NCBI RefSeq assembly: GCF_000247695.1
Contig: NW_004624842.1
Span: 3,824,570 to 3,888,569 of the forward strand
Direction of reading: 5' to 3'
Source of the DNA: Heterocephalus glaber
Taxonomy: Eukaryota; Chordata; Mammalia; Rodentia; Bathyergidae
Length of the DNA stretch: 64,000 nt
The notes below the pieces were generated by a model, which searched no databases, was not told where the DNA came from, and was given only the letters and a program-made list of their open reading frames with translations. Made by a program: the position numbers and the translations under genes. Position 1 is the first letter of the stretch, and each line of letters starts with the position of its first letter. Below, piece after piece: positions 1 to 48,076 of this stretch.

Positions 1-130
1 GCAGATGGAGGGTCATTCTGGGGAGACAAATGGATCATGCCAAGAACTGCTGTCAGTCACTTCCCTTCCCATTCATCTCTCACTGTCCCCCCTCCCCCCT
101 TAGCATCTTCACCCACAGAGACAAACACAC

Positions 131-3100
131 CTGCAGGTGGAAAGTCTGAAGTGGAGATTTCTTCACATCAAAGGTGAATTTTCCCAAGAAAACTTCAGTC
201 TCATTGTCAACCCAGAGACCCTGGTGGGTGAAGGGTGAGTGGAGAAACAGTAAGGCACATGCAGAGGGGAGGGAAAACAACTTTGTTGAGAATTTTCTAT
301 TTTTCAGTAGCTTTATATGTGCTCTCATGTTTGTTCTGTTGTAGGATGGGTAAGTGTGGAACGTGGGTTTTTAGTCTGGCCATGTGTGTCCTTGAGCAAG
401 TAATGTCTCAGGATTACTTTCTAAATATCTAAAGAGGGAGATTACTGTATTTCATAGGTGTTATGTGGATGCAATAAAATAGTTCATGTAAAGTGCTTGA
501 CACAAAGTAATACCTAATATTTGTATATGCAGCAACTCTGACCGGCAAATCTCAGTATGTCCAGTTTACACATGAGCAAGCAAAGACTCAAATACCAGCA
601 CCAGTTCTCAAGACTGCCTGTTGTGTTCTAAGCAAAATACCCCAACTCCTGGCCTCAGCCAAACTCACAAAGACTGCAAAGTCTCGGGGGGTGCTGCTGG
701 CATCCCCCATGTGTGCCACACTGGGAGGTGGATGCTGCAGGGTGATATCACTCAGCTGCACATGACCTGCCAACCGGATCACCACCTGGCCCTGGTCGCC
801 CTCAAAAGCCCAGCAATTTCCAGGGAACACGTCTGGCTGCAAGGTGGGAGGTGGGGAGGAACCATCAGAACCCGAGGGCAGTGACCACTTCCCCTCCTCA
901 TCCTAGGCCCAGCCCAGAGCTCCACCTCCACCCCTGGTCTCTAACCTGATCCCACTCAGGGCTCAGATCCCGCCCTCAGTCCCCAGCACGGCCAGGTCTC
1001 CAGTTCCTCAGCTTCACCCAGAGCTTCACTAGGGCACAGACAGACCCAGTCTCCTCAAGCGCCCCGCCTTCAACTTCAACCACACCCTCAACTCAACCAG
1101 GTCCTGCCTCCTCGGAGCTGGTCCTTTCTCCAGCACCCATCCCTTGGTCCCGTCCCAGGATCCTGGTTCCAGGCCCACCTCCAGGATGACTGTAGGCGGC
1201 CGAGCATAGTTCCAGAAGCTGAAGCGATTCCAGAAGTAGGCCATATTCGTGTCCTCGTAGTCATGGGATGTCTTCTCTAGGTCAATGGAGGCTCCTGCAG
1301 CGGGGAGAAATAATCCTCAGGGGCTTCCAGGCCTTACCGACAGTTGGGGAGAGGTCTGTCAGCGTCTGCATCTCCTTCGGTGTCTCTGGGTCTTACCCAC
1401 AGAGCTCAGGGCGTAGTCTGGTTTCTGCACAAAATCCTCATTCAGCCGCTGGAACACGAGCTTGGCCACTCTCTAAAGCGGGGAGGGAGGCGGGAGGAGC
1501 GGGGAGGGAGGCGGGAGGAGCGGGGCTTGCAGGCTGGTTCACAAGTGGGGCGGGCTCTCAGGGAACTCTGTGCTCTGGGATGGACTTCATGGGCGCCAGG
1601 AGAGACATGCAGTGGAGCTCTGGGATGAAGGTTGAGTCCCAGGACCCGGCCAGGGGTTTTCCAAGTGTGTGGGGGACCGCGAGTGGGCGGAGCCACAGGG
1701 CCAGACTCCCCACCAGACCTCTGCGCGGCCTCCGGACGCTGCTTACCTCGCTGTGAGCTGCACGAACTCGAGCCACCTCCTTGCGGAGTTTATTCAGCTC
1801 AGCCTGAAGCTGCTGCAGCTGTTGCCCGTGGGAGCGCACGCGCTCGTGATACTCGCTGCAGCAGGAGCCCTGCGTTCAACTCCCTGCGCCCCCTCCCGCA
1901 AGGCCCCCATTGAAGCACCTTTGGGCCGCCCGACCCACCCCAGATGCCCTCTTTCACCTGGGAGTCAGCATCTCCTTAGGTTCCTATGGGTTAGGAGGCA
2001 AATACAGGGACGCTCACCTCCGCGCCGCTTCCCTTCCTCCCAAGTCAGCCTGGGGGCAGCCAGACTCACAGTGCTCCTTTTGAGAACTGTCCCGCCTCTC
2101 TCAACACTTGGCGGACCTTTAGGATCGCAGCCTCTCAGAAATCTGTGCCCAGTGCTTCCTTACTATTAGCCTCTGGCTCTGCACCCTCCCAGCAGCCCGG
2201 GACCGCCACAGCCTCCACCTATCCCAGGACTCGGTGTCCCCGACTCACATTCTCCAAAGGAGGAAGCAGGTCCACGAACCCCCAAGAGAATGCTGGAGAA
2301 AGGAGACGTGGGTAAAGGAAAGGAAGAGGCAGGGAAGGGGTTTCCTGGTCAGAGGGGACAGTGAAAGTAGAGCCCGGGGGCTGGGGCTGAGGCCGGGGAG
2401 GGCGGTGGGAGACGGGGTGTGGTGGGAGTCAGACGAGAGGGTCTGAAAGCCGGATGGGCTGAAGGACATCGAGGGAAATGAGTGTCCAGAGCTGGGCCCC
2501 AGGGCATCTGCCCCTCACCGGCCAGAAAGACGCTCAGCAGCGACGCAGCGAACAGGAAGCGGACAGAGGAGACCTCCCTGGGGGAACAGAGAGAGGCTGA
2601 GGCCTGGTCCACGCAGCCCGAATCCCAGGGCCCTAGCCCCGCTCCTGCCTGCCCGACCACCGATGGAAATCGACTGGAGCCTCGTGGGCCTGGCCTCGCC
2701 TCCACTCGCCCAAGCAGCGCCCGGGGCGCCCCCGCGCTCCCCCTGACCTGCACACACCGAGCAGCACGTCTCGGACCAGGGACAACAGCACTTTCAGCAC
2801 CTGGAAGAGGAGGCCTGGGGGAGGAGAGCCGGATCAGAGAGGGGACCCCGAGGACGGCTCTGGGGGCGCCCACCAGCTTTCCGGGTTCCGCAGGGGGGCT
2901 GGACACCCGACAGGAGTCTCGGAGAGGGGCCGGGGCTCTGCAGAGCTCGGGCTGGCCCGGAGCGTACTCAGGAAGCTCTTGGTCGCCCGTGGGGCAGGCA
3001 TCTCCCGCCTCAGATCCAGGGTCGCGAGAAGGCTCCGCTGCTCCTCAGAGACTGGGGGAGACGCAGCCGGTTCTGCGGGAGCCCACGGGCTCCACTGGGA

Positions 3101-3828
3101 CCTTGCACACCCCAGGCCCACTTTTTACCCCCCGAGGCCCGGCCGCAGGTTCTCTAGCGCAGACTGGAGGGCAGCCCCTCAGACAGGATTTAGTCTCGAC
3201 ACAGGCAGGTTCCAGGCCTCCCAGGCTGTTTGAAGGCCTGGGGCGGGGCCTAGTCAGGAGTTGGTCCCACCTCCAAATGATTCCCCGCCCCAATTGGTAC
3301 GGCCCTCTTTCCAGGTGGCCAATCACGTCCACAGGGTGGAGCTCCTCTGTAGTGCACAATCACAGGGCTTCCCTGCCCCTTCCCAGAGCCGTCCATCACA
3401 CCGTGGCACCGCCCTCTAAGGGATCTTACTAAGCGCCTTTCACACAGGAGGCACGCAGACCTTTTCCGTTCCACCCAGGACCCCCCCCCCCGCAGGACCA
3501 CCCCCTCCCTCAGCGCCACGGGTTCGACTCCGTCCGCACCCGAGGCCCCGGCCCTCACGGTTGCCGCGCCATACGCCCTTGTTGTGGCTCCAAGGCGCAG
3601 GCTCCTGGCGAGGGCTTCCAGCCCATGGGGTTCCTCCGGGCAGTCCTGGACGCAAGGCAGGCTCACCGCAGCTCCAGCCCCGGGCCCTTCTGCCCTCAGG
3701 CTCCCCGGGCCCCGGCCCAGGAGACCGGTGCCCGCTGCAGTCCCCCGAAGGGACGCTGTCTGAGCTATTGCTGTTCTCTCTGTAGAAGTTGGGCAGGTGC
3801 TCGTGCGGGGGTGGGGGCTCCGCTGCAT
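131..3828 (-). CDS. SPAG4: SPAG4 (SUN4), sperm-associated SUN-domain protein; 3' end cut by window edge
   Basis: SUN-domain protein of the spermatid nuclear envelope; in the family it joins LINC complexes that link the nuclear envelope to the manchette and tail microtubules. Exons in transcript order: 3540-3828, 2968-3072, 2748-2814, 2519-2577, 2249-2292, 1958-1983 (26 bp), 1747-1855, 1397-1472, 1179-1294, 669-836, 131-220. All join in phase with GT-AG sites and give 383 codons; about 48 C-terminal residues of the SUN domain lie beyond position 1. Visible in order: disordered N-terminus, two hydrophobic segments (KSFLSLLFQVLKVLLSL; SVRFLFAASLLSVFL), a coiled coil (SEYHERVRSHGQQLQQLQAE), then the SUN domain with AYFWNRFSFWNYARPPTVIL and FPGNCWAFEGDQGQVVIRL. 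The start ATG at 3828 (MQRSP) corresponds to human MRRSS. Most of exon 1 is read in a frame shifted from the conserved one (see findings). The symbol is secure; the N-terminal protein sequence is not. Confidence 0.93.
1480..1521 (-). repeat. 21-bp tandem duplication forming a SPAG4 polypyrimidine tract
   Basis: Two perfect copies of a G-rich 21-mer beginning ggggagggaggcggg. On the SPAG4 strand this is a C/T-rich tract ending directly before the acceptor at 1473-1478. On the + strand it has many G-runs and could form a G-quadruplex. Confidence 0.8.
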
Positions 3829-4016
3829 CCTGACCCAAGGACTCCCGTCAAGGACGCCGCAGTTGCCACACAGCCACCCAGGCCCTCGACCCTCGGCCCT
3901 CCCCAGCCGCTGCTCGCCGCGGGTGCCCACGGACCCAGCCTGAACCCGAGGGCCGCGTGGCCGGACTCCACCTTCCTTCCTGTCTGTGCCTGGCAGCCAC
4001 TGTCACAAAGGAGACC

Positions 4017-4024
4017 TGACGTCA
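4017..4024. promoter_or_regulatory. Full CRE palindrome TGACGTCA
   Basis: Perfect 8-bp CREB/CREM palindrome about 190 bp upstream of the SPAG4 ATG. CREM-tau drives many spermatid genes through such sites, which fits SPAG4 expression; binding here is inference. Confidence 0.6.
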
Positions 4025-4036
4025 CAGAGCTGGTCG

Positions 4037-4044
4037 TGACGTCA
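4037..4044. promoter_or_regulatory. Second full CRE palindrome TGACGTCA
   Basis: Second perfect copy, exactly 20 bp from the first, so both lie close to the same helical face. Confidence 0.6.
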
Positions 4045-4200
4045 CTGGGAGCTGTGGGAGTCTAGGCAGTTGGTTTTTTTTTTTTTTTTTTTTGGCAATT
4101 GGTTTTGTGACGTTTAATGCGAACAGTGACATCACACTTCCCAGAAGACACCATCTGAAACTACACTCAATGTAAAATGATTTCTGTCCTTGCTGTTTTT

Positions 4201-4204
<4 letters not shown>

Positions 4205-4236
<32 letters not shown>
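4205..4236. repeat. (GT)n microsatellite
   Basis: About 15 GT units directly beside the SINE at 4233. Confidence 0.9.
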
Positions 4237-4240
<4 letters not shown>

Positions 4241-4415
4241 GGGATTGAACCCAAGGTCGCTGTACCACTCAGGTGTACCCAGCCCTTTTAATTTTAATTT
4301 TAATTTTTTTTTTTTTGAGACAGGGTCTCACTAAATTGCCCAGGCTGGCCTGGCCAATACTCAATCCTCCGATCTCAGCCTCCTGGAGGAGCTGGCATTA
4401 TAGGTACATGCCACA
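4233..4415 (-). mobile_element. B1-dID SINE
   Basis: ID-like head 'tactgggattgaaccc' joined through an A/T-rich linker to a B1 body 'gagacagggtctcactaaattgcc', both reversed. Confidence 0.75.
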
Positions 4416-4982
4416 ATGTCCAGCTTCTCCTCTGCTATCCACACTAACATGCTATATATTTGACCTATTTAGTTTATTTTTGCTTGTCATGGCCACTAGA
4501 GGGGCGGTGATTGTTGTTTTTTTCACTTCTGTATCCTCCAGCACATTGAAAGGCCTAGCCTATAGTAGGTGCTCAATATTTGCAAAGGAATGAATCTTAA
4601 GGAGTAGACCATTACCCAGGGAACTTGTAAATAAACATTGCCTTCTTTGCTCTGCAAACCCTTTTGCCCTTTTCTGTAATCCCAGTCAACAGGCCAGAGA
4701 ACTCTGACCTCAGGATCTGTCATCCCTCCTCCAGAAACATGTCCCCCGTGGGTCTGTGGGGTGAGAATTCAGTATGCACCCGTCCCCATACTCAAGACCA
4801 CCTACCTGAGCAATGAAGAAGGGAATGAGGAACTTCAGATGGTCATGCTGGGAAACAAGGGTTCCCCAACTTCTGCTGTACAACAGAATGCAGCACTAGT
4901 GTAACTTATAGAAATTCAGGTTCCTAGGTTCTGCTTGAGACTCAGCATATCTAGGATGGACCCAGGAATGTGATTTTATTGT

Positions 4983-5189
4983 TTTGTTGTACTGAGGATT
5001 GAACCCACGTGCAATTTACCACTAAACTACATCTGCAGCTCCTTTTTTTGTTTTTGTTTGAGAAAGGGTCTTGCTATGTAGTTCACCTTGGCCTTGAACT
5101 GACTATGGAGCTCAGGCTGGCCTCAAACAATCATCCTGTCTCAACTTCCAAGTGCTGGGATTACAGGCATCTGCCACCATGACAGGCTC
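4983..5189 (-). mobile_element. ID + B1 SINE dimer
   Basis: Old ID unit followed by a reversed B1 that carries the internal duplication ('gccttgaactgactatggagctcaggctggcctcaaac'). Confidence 0.7.
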
Positions 5190-5194
5190 CAGCT

Positions 5195-5195
<1 letters not shown>

Positions 5196-5235
<40 letters not shown>

Positions 5236-5236
5236 A
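5196..5236. repeat. (TC)n microsatellite
   Basis: TC run with one TTT interruption between two SINEs. Confidence 0.9.
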
Positions 5237-5257
5237 TTGATTTCCTTCTCTCTCTCT

Positions 5258-5364
5258 TTTTGAGACAAGATTTCACTAAGTTACCCAGGCTAGATTTGAA
5301 CTTTTGATCTTCCTGCCTCAGCTTCCTAAGCATCTGAGATTTCAGGTGTGAGCATCTGGCTAGG
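5258..5364 (-). mobile_element. B1 SINE, monomeric form
   Basis: Reversed B1 without the 29-bp duplication: 'gagacaagatttcactaagttaccc...ggct'. Confidence 0.65.
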
Positions 5365-5377
5365 AATGTGCTTTTTG

Positions 5378-5456
5378 TTTTGGTACCGGGGACTAAACTC
5401 AGGTCCCTGTGCTTATGAGGCAGGCAGTGGAACCACTGAGCTAAATCCCCAGCCCA
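5378..5456 (-). mobile_element. ID SINE
   Basis: Reversed copy from 'ttttggtaccgggg' to 'ctgagctaaatccccagccc', near full length. Confidence 0.85.
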
Positions 5457-5689
5457 GGAATGTGTATTTTAAACAATCATATGAACAATCCTCATTTATC
5501 TCCACACTTTCAAGTAAGGTAGTGTGTCCTGCTCAAATTAGACAGCTAGGCAAACAGTCCAGAGAGGGCAAAGGACTTGCCTGAGACTGCTTAAAAGTGT
5601 GATACAACAGATTGGAATGTCAAAATCCTGCCCTCCAGACCAATACTCTGTCATCTGTCACATCATACCTTCTTTATGTTGTTCTTTTT

Positions 5690-5768
5690 TTTTTTGGTAC
5701 CGGGGATCAAACTCGGGACTTGGTGCGTACACGGCAGGCGCCAGAACCACTGAGCTAAATCCCCGGCC
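5690..5768 (-). mobile_element. ID SINE
   Basis: Reversed full copy; the flanking 'cacatcatacc' on both sides is a target duplication. Confidence 0.88.
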
Positions 5769-5972
5769 CCACATCATACCTTCTTTAGAGAATTAGAAAG
5801 CGGCAGTGGCAATTCTTAGAGGAGTTGAAGCACAAGGACAATCTGTTAAGGTGTGTTCCAACCCAGAGGGGAGATTGCCATGCTAGGCTCCAGACAGGTG
5901 TCAGTCCATGGTTTGATTAGATTAATCCACTGATGAGTATGGTGCCTGAGGTCTACTCCCCTCTCCAAGAGT

Positions 5973-5975
<3 letters not shown>

Positions 5976-6021
<46 letters not shown>
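5976..6021. repeat. (TC)n microsatellite
   Basis: Over 20 TC units leading into the SINE at 6027. Confidence 0.9.
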
Positions 6022-6025
<4 letters not shown>

Positions 6026-6026
6026 C

Positions 6027-6100
6027 TTTGTGGTATTGGAGATCAAACTCAGGACTTTGTGGTTGTGAGGCAGTTGTGGTGCCACTGAGCTACATCCCTC
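6027..6100 (-). mobile_element. ID SINE
   Basis: Reversed diverged copy: 'tggtattggagatcaaac...ccactgagctacatccc'. Confidence 0.75.
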
Positions 6101-6591
6101 CAAGAGTCTCTTAATCCAGTCCAGCTGACAATTAAAGATGAACTGGCACAGACTGGGAACTCCTTTGGGTTCCAGTGTCCTTGTCTGTCAAAGAGGAGAG
6201 GTGAAGCCCTTCCCCAACATTGGAGGGCCTGGAGTCTAGCTTGGATCTTGCTTGGAAAGAAAACATACACATCCCTCTTGTTTGATATTTTATAGACCTT
6301 CAAACTCATTTGAACACCTAACAACTGAGAAATAGAACAGAGCTTTCCAACCTCAGTATTGAGATGGAAATGCTGAAGCACAGGAATGACCCATGTCCAG
6401 CTCAAAGCCACACAAGACCCTGCTCCTCTGATGGTCTAATCTTATCTGCTGGTGCTACCTTATACATTCCTCATATTTAGGCTAAAATGAACAAATCACC
6501 TGTTCCAGAACACGCCACACATTCCTCTTCACTGCCTGAATGCCTGGCTCTGCTCCCAATGCCTGTCCTCAAACCCATTTTATTTATTTAT

Positions 6592-6733
6592 TTTTGAGAC
6601 AGGGTCTCGCTATGTAGATCAAACTAGCCTTGAACTCACTATGTAGACCAGGCTGGCCTCAAACTCTCGGTGATCATCCTGCCTCAGCCTCCCGAGTGCT
6701 GGAATTACAGACATGTGCCACCACGTCCGGCTC
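6592..6733 (-). mobile_element. B1 SINE
   Basis: Reversed B1 with the internal duplication, from 'gagacagggtctcgct' to 'caccacgtccggct'. Confidence 0.85.
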
Positions 6734-7144
6734 CAAAACCCATTTTAAATACTCCTTTTTCAGGAAAGCCCCTCTGCCCTCCTTCCTCAGACATCCCTAG
6801 CCCTGACCCTTTCCTATAGGGATGGTGAATGTGGGATGGAATTTCTTGGCTATGTTAGCAATTGGAGTTCTTGAAAGCACTGGGAGACAGAGACACACAT
6901 CTGATTTACATCTCTGTAGTGGAACCCCTCCCCAATGGGGGTATAGCACAAGTCCTGCACATAGGAGGTACATTTAATAGAATAATGAAGTGGATAGCCT
7001 GGAAATTCATTCAACACACAGTTTCAGGCTGCAACATTCATTCTTTTGTTGAGCACAATTATTTCACATCTGTTAAGGGTAATAACCTAAGCAAGGAACT
7101 TTATATCCAGAAAAATGTACACGTCCTTAATATTTTACAGATTA

Positions 7145-7221
7145 GGCTGGGGATTTAGTTCAGTGGTTTTGCCTCTTGCTATGCAAGCGCAAGGACCCAA
7201 GTTCGATCCCCAGCACCAAAA
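7145..7221 (+). mobile_element. ID SINE
   Basis: 'ggctggggatttagttcagtgg' to 'ccagcaccaaaa'; the repeated flank 'tattttacagatta' is a target duplication. Confidence 0.85.
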
Positions 7222-7350
7222 CTATATTTTACAGATTAGTACAAAGGTTTGCAGACTCTCTGGAAGCCATTCATGCTCCCACTATTGTCCTAGGAACCCA
7301 AGTTAAGGACCTCTAGCTTCTGGTTAAAAAGCATATGGAGGGCCTGGGAT

Positions 7351-7446
7351 GGGCCAGGGATTTAAATTTCCTCAGTGGTTCCAGGGCCTGCCTTGCAAGC
7401 ACAAGGTCCTGAGTTCAATCCCTGGTACCCCCCCCCCGCAAAAAAA
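7351..7446 (+). mobile_element. ID SINE
   Basis: Diverged head, intact B box 'gagttcaatccctgg', C-rich then A-rich tail; flank 'aaaaagcat' repeated. Confidence 0.7.
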
Positions 7447-7459
7447 GCATATGGAACAG

Positions 7460-7610
7460 CTCGGAGTGGTGCCACACATTTGTGATCTCAACACTTGGGA
7501 GGCTGAGGCAGGAGAAATGTCATGAGTTCAAGGCCAGCCTGGGCTACATACTGAGATCAAGGCCAGCCTGGACTACATAGCAAGATCTTGTCTAAATAAA
7601 ATAAAATAAA
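7460..7610 (+). mobile_element. B1 SINE
   Basis: B1 with duplicated 'aaggccagcctgg-ctacata' and an (AAAAT)n tail. Confidence 0.8.
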
Positions 7611-7817
7611 ATGATAAATAAGCATATGGAACAACTACTATATGCAGGCTATGGATGCACTCGCATTAATTCAATAAATATATTAAATATCTATAGCACT
7701 AATGCAGGAGCTAGGGAATTTATTAATCCATCCAATTACCCATCCAGTGTTTTGAGGGTTTACTATGTGCCATATCCTGAGCTGGGAACACAGAAATGAA
7801 CAAAAAACAATGTGAGG

Positions 7818-7907
7818 GGCTGGGGATTTAGCTCAGTGGTTCTGGCACCTGCCTCAAAAGAGCAAGGTTCGGAGTTAGATCCCCGGTACCAAACAACAAC
7901 AACAACA
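7818..7907 (+). mobile_element. ID SINE
   Basis: 'ggggctggggatttagctcagtgg', ends ggtacc plus an (AAC)n tail; flank 'caatgtgag/cagtgtgag' repeated. Confidence 0.85.
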
Positions 7908-8256
7908 GTGTGAGTTCTATGCCCTTGAGGCCTCATAGGATAGCAGGTACCAGACTGGGGTCCTGTCCTCTCTACCCCCACCCTTTCCCAGTCCCTCGCC
8001 CATGAGAAGGGATGAAGGCTGAGGCATCCTGTCAGGTTGGAGCTGGTGCAGGCAGGGAGAACTGAGCTGAGCATAGATATCTTATCCCCACCTCTGTCCT
8101 CCCTCCATCTCCACCCATGACCCCCAGGCCTGCCACCTATATGTTTGGCTAAAGGGCAGGGACTGCTGAACCTGCTGGGTGAGTCCAGTGAGTCAGAGGC
8201 AACTCAGGTGGGCAGGAGGGCAAGCGGGCAGAGGGAGAGCCAGTGGCACTGGGACC

Positions 8257-46392
<38,136 letters not shown>

Positions 46393-46451
46393 CCTGGGAC
46401 ACAAGTCCTTCCTGCCAATATGAGCTGTCCCAGAGCTCAGTGCTTTCTTTC

Positions 46452-46457
46452 AATAAA
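46452..46457 (+). promoter_or_regulatory. FER1L4 poly(A) signal AATAAA
   Basis: Canonical hexamer 60 bp after the stop codon, followed by a GT-rich stretch ('tgtgttgtgc') suited to cleavage-factor binding. Confidence 0.75.
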
Positions 46458-48076
46458 ACTTAATCACATGCCCACTGGACCCTGATTATGTGTTGTGCAG
46501 GGTGGGTTCCAACAGGTGGCAGAGGACACAGGTGTTCTTGAGTAGTTTCGGGTGCTGGAGATTTGCTAAAATGCACAGGGATGGAAGACCAAGACCTGGT
46601 CGGGGGCTCAGGGTATCCACTCATTCTCACCAGACAGCATTCAGGCAGCATGAGACTAGGTCTCTCACCGAATCTGCCTGTGGTTCTACCATTCCACATG
46701 TAAGCACTTTGCTACTTCATTTATTCCTTACTAACCTTGAGAGGGAGCACATCTGTTAGAACACTTTTGGTTGTGAGACATTTCAACCCTGGGGGAAATT
46801 ATTGGTTTTGTTGGCTGGCTTCAGGTGCAGATGGTCACCAAGACCAGCTCTCTGACTCTTGGCTCAGCTCTGCCAACCCAGGCAGGAAGTTTCTCCCCCT
46901 GGATCTGCACGATTGCTGCAGCAACCTCGTTTCCCTAGTCACCACAGAAGGAAAGAAAGTGGCCCTCTTCCCCGAAGGGCCTGGCTTGTCCTGGTAACTG
47001 TGGCCAAGGGGAAACTTAGGGTGGGACACCAACCCTCCTCCCAAACCACATAAGCTAAGAGGGTGAACAGGGGTTCCCAGGAAATTCAGGATACTGTGAA
47101 CAAGGGGGATGGTTCCCAAGTAACCAACTACAAGGCTAACCATAGCCAGTGCTGTCACCCCCCCCACCCCCAATTTCTAGATAACTGGTGTTCACAAGGA
47201 CACACCACTCTTGGGCTATCACAGGGGTTCTGCTGTCATTGCTATACTGCTCGTTGCATCTGTTCTTGCTGCTGTTAGTACAGTCACTCCCTGAGACATG
47301 TTCTGATGAGCTGAGCAGGAGTTACCCTCCCGGCTTCCTGGGCTATGGAGCGGGGAGGCCTCTGGACCATGGTTCTCCACATACAGGAGGGCTAAGGGAA
47401 GCCCTGTAGGTCCTGAGCCAGGGTTCTGGTGCTGCCCTGCTCCAAGATGGCCCTTGCTATCTTCCCTCCTTGCTTTTCAGTTTTTGCTTCCATCAGAAGT
47501 CTCCAAGGACCAGATGTACTGTTTTCTATGTCAAGGGCTGGCATGAGGCTTGGCACAGAGCAGGGTCAGTAAGGTAAGATCAGGTGACTGAGCCTTTGGT
47601 CCAGTCCACGGCCATGGGGTGTAGCTCCAGCTGTAGCTGTCACCAGAGATGGCAAATCCCAACTTTCACTCAGAGCACTGGGGTGTCAGCCACTCCACGG
47701 GCCTGAGGACTCCAGGATGCTCACTCTGGACAAGTCCATCTGGTCACAGCGGACAAGGGACTGAGCGCTGAAAACTGAGCTATGCAGTCTGGGACGAATA
47801 AAATCCCATTAGCTAGCAGGTACCTGTGTCAGGCTCCCAGAAGGCAAGTGGGCCCTGACTTGCCAGCCATGAGACTTCAATATGTGGCTAAATGATGGGC
47901 TGGTCTCAGGGTCCAGCCAGACCCAAGAATCACACAGAGACCAGTGAGTACTATCACAATATTTATCAACCTAGAGATGGGGAGGTGGGGAGTGTCAGGG
48001 ATGGAAGAGGTTGAGGGATAGAACCATAGGCCAAAGAGAAATAGGAGAAAGACAGAACTAAGGGGGAAGAAGATGA
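46458..48076. other. Convergent 3' intergenic region FER1L4 / ERGIC3
   Basis: 1.6 kb between the two convergent genes. I see no further coding exon, and it is almost free of SINEs, unlike the rest of the window. The left part is FER1L4 downstream flank; the right 120 bp or so is the ERGIC3 3' UTR on the minus strand. Confidence 0.6.
47962..47967 (-). promoter_or_regulatory. Candidate ERGIC3 poly(A) signal GATAAA
   Basis: Minus-strand GATAAA variant about 110 bp after the ERGIC3 stop. No canonical minus-strand AATAAA was seen closer, so this is the best candidate. Confidence 0.35.

Larger units (their letters stand above)
3829..4060 (-). promoter_or_regulatory. SPAG4 5' flank / promoter region
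   Basis: Upstream of the SPAG4 ATG, at the edge of a GC-rich block covering about 2.4-4.0 kb. It has no TATA box at a convincing place. The clear elements are two full cAMP-response palindromes, listed separately. A poly-T run follows at 4075-4094 and a half-CRE 'tgacgttt' lies just beyond. The transcription start is not defined by the sequence. Confidence 0.5.
4061..8256. other. SPAG4-FER1L4 intergenic region
   Basis: No gene is supported here. It holds SINEs (listed separately), GT and TC runs, and MIR/L2-like tails near 4530-4600 and 7725-7815. The last part before the FER1L4 ATG contains a perfect AP-1 site TGAGTCA at 8189-8195 and a weak 'ctatatg' AT-box near 8137, candidates for the FER1L4 core promoter. 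Confidence 0.6.

Noticed and set aside
2482..3432. 316-codon open frame on the + strand
   Set aside because: It lies opposite SPAG4 exons in a GC-rich block where stops are rare, has low-complexity composition and no recognisable domain.
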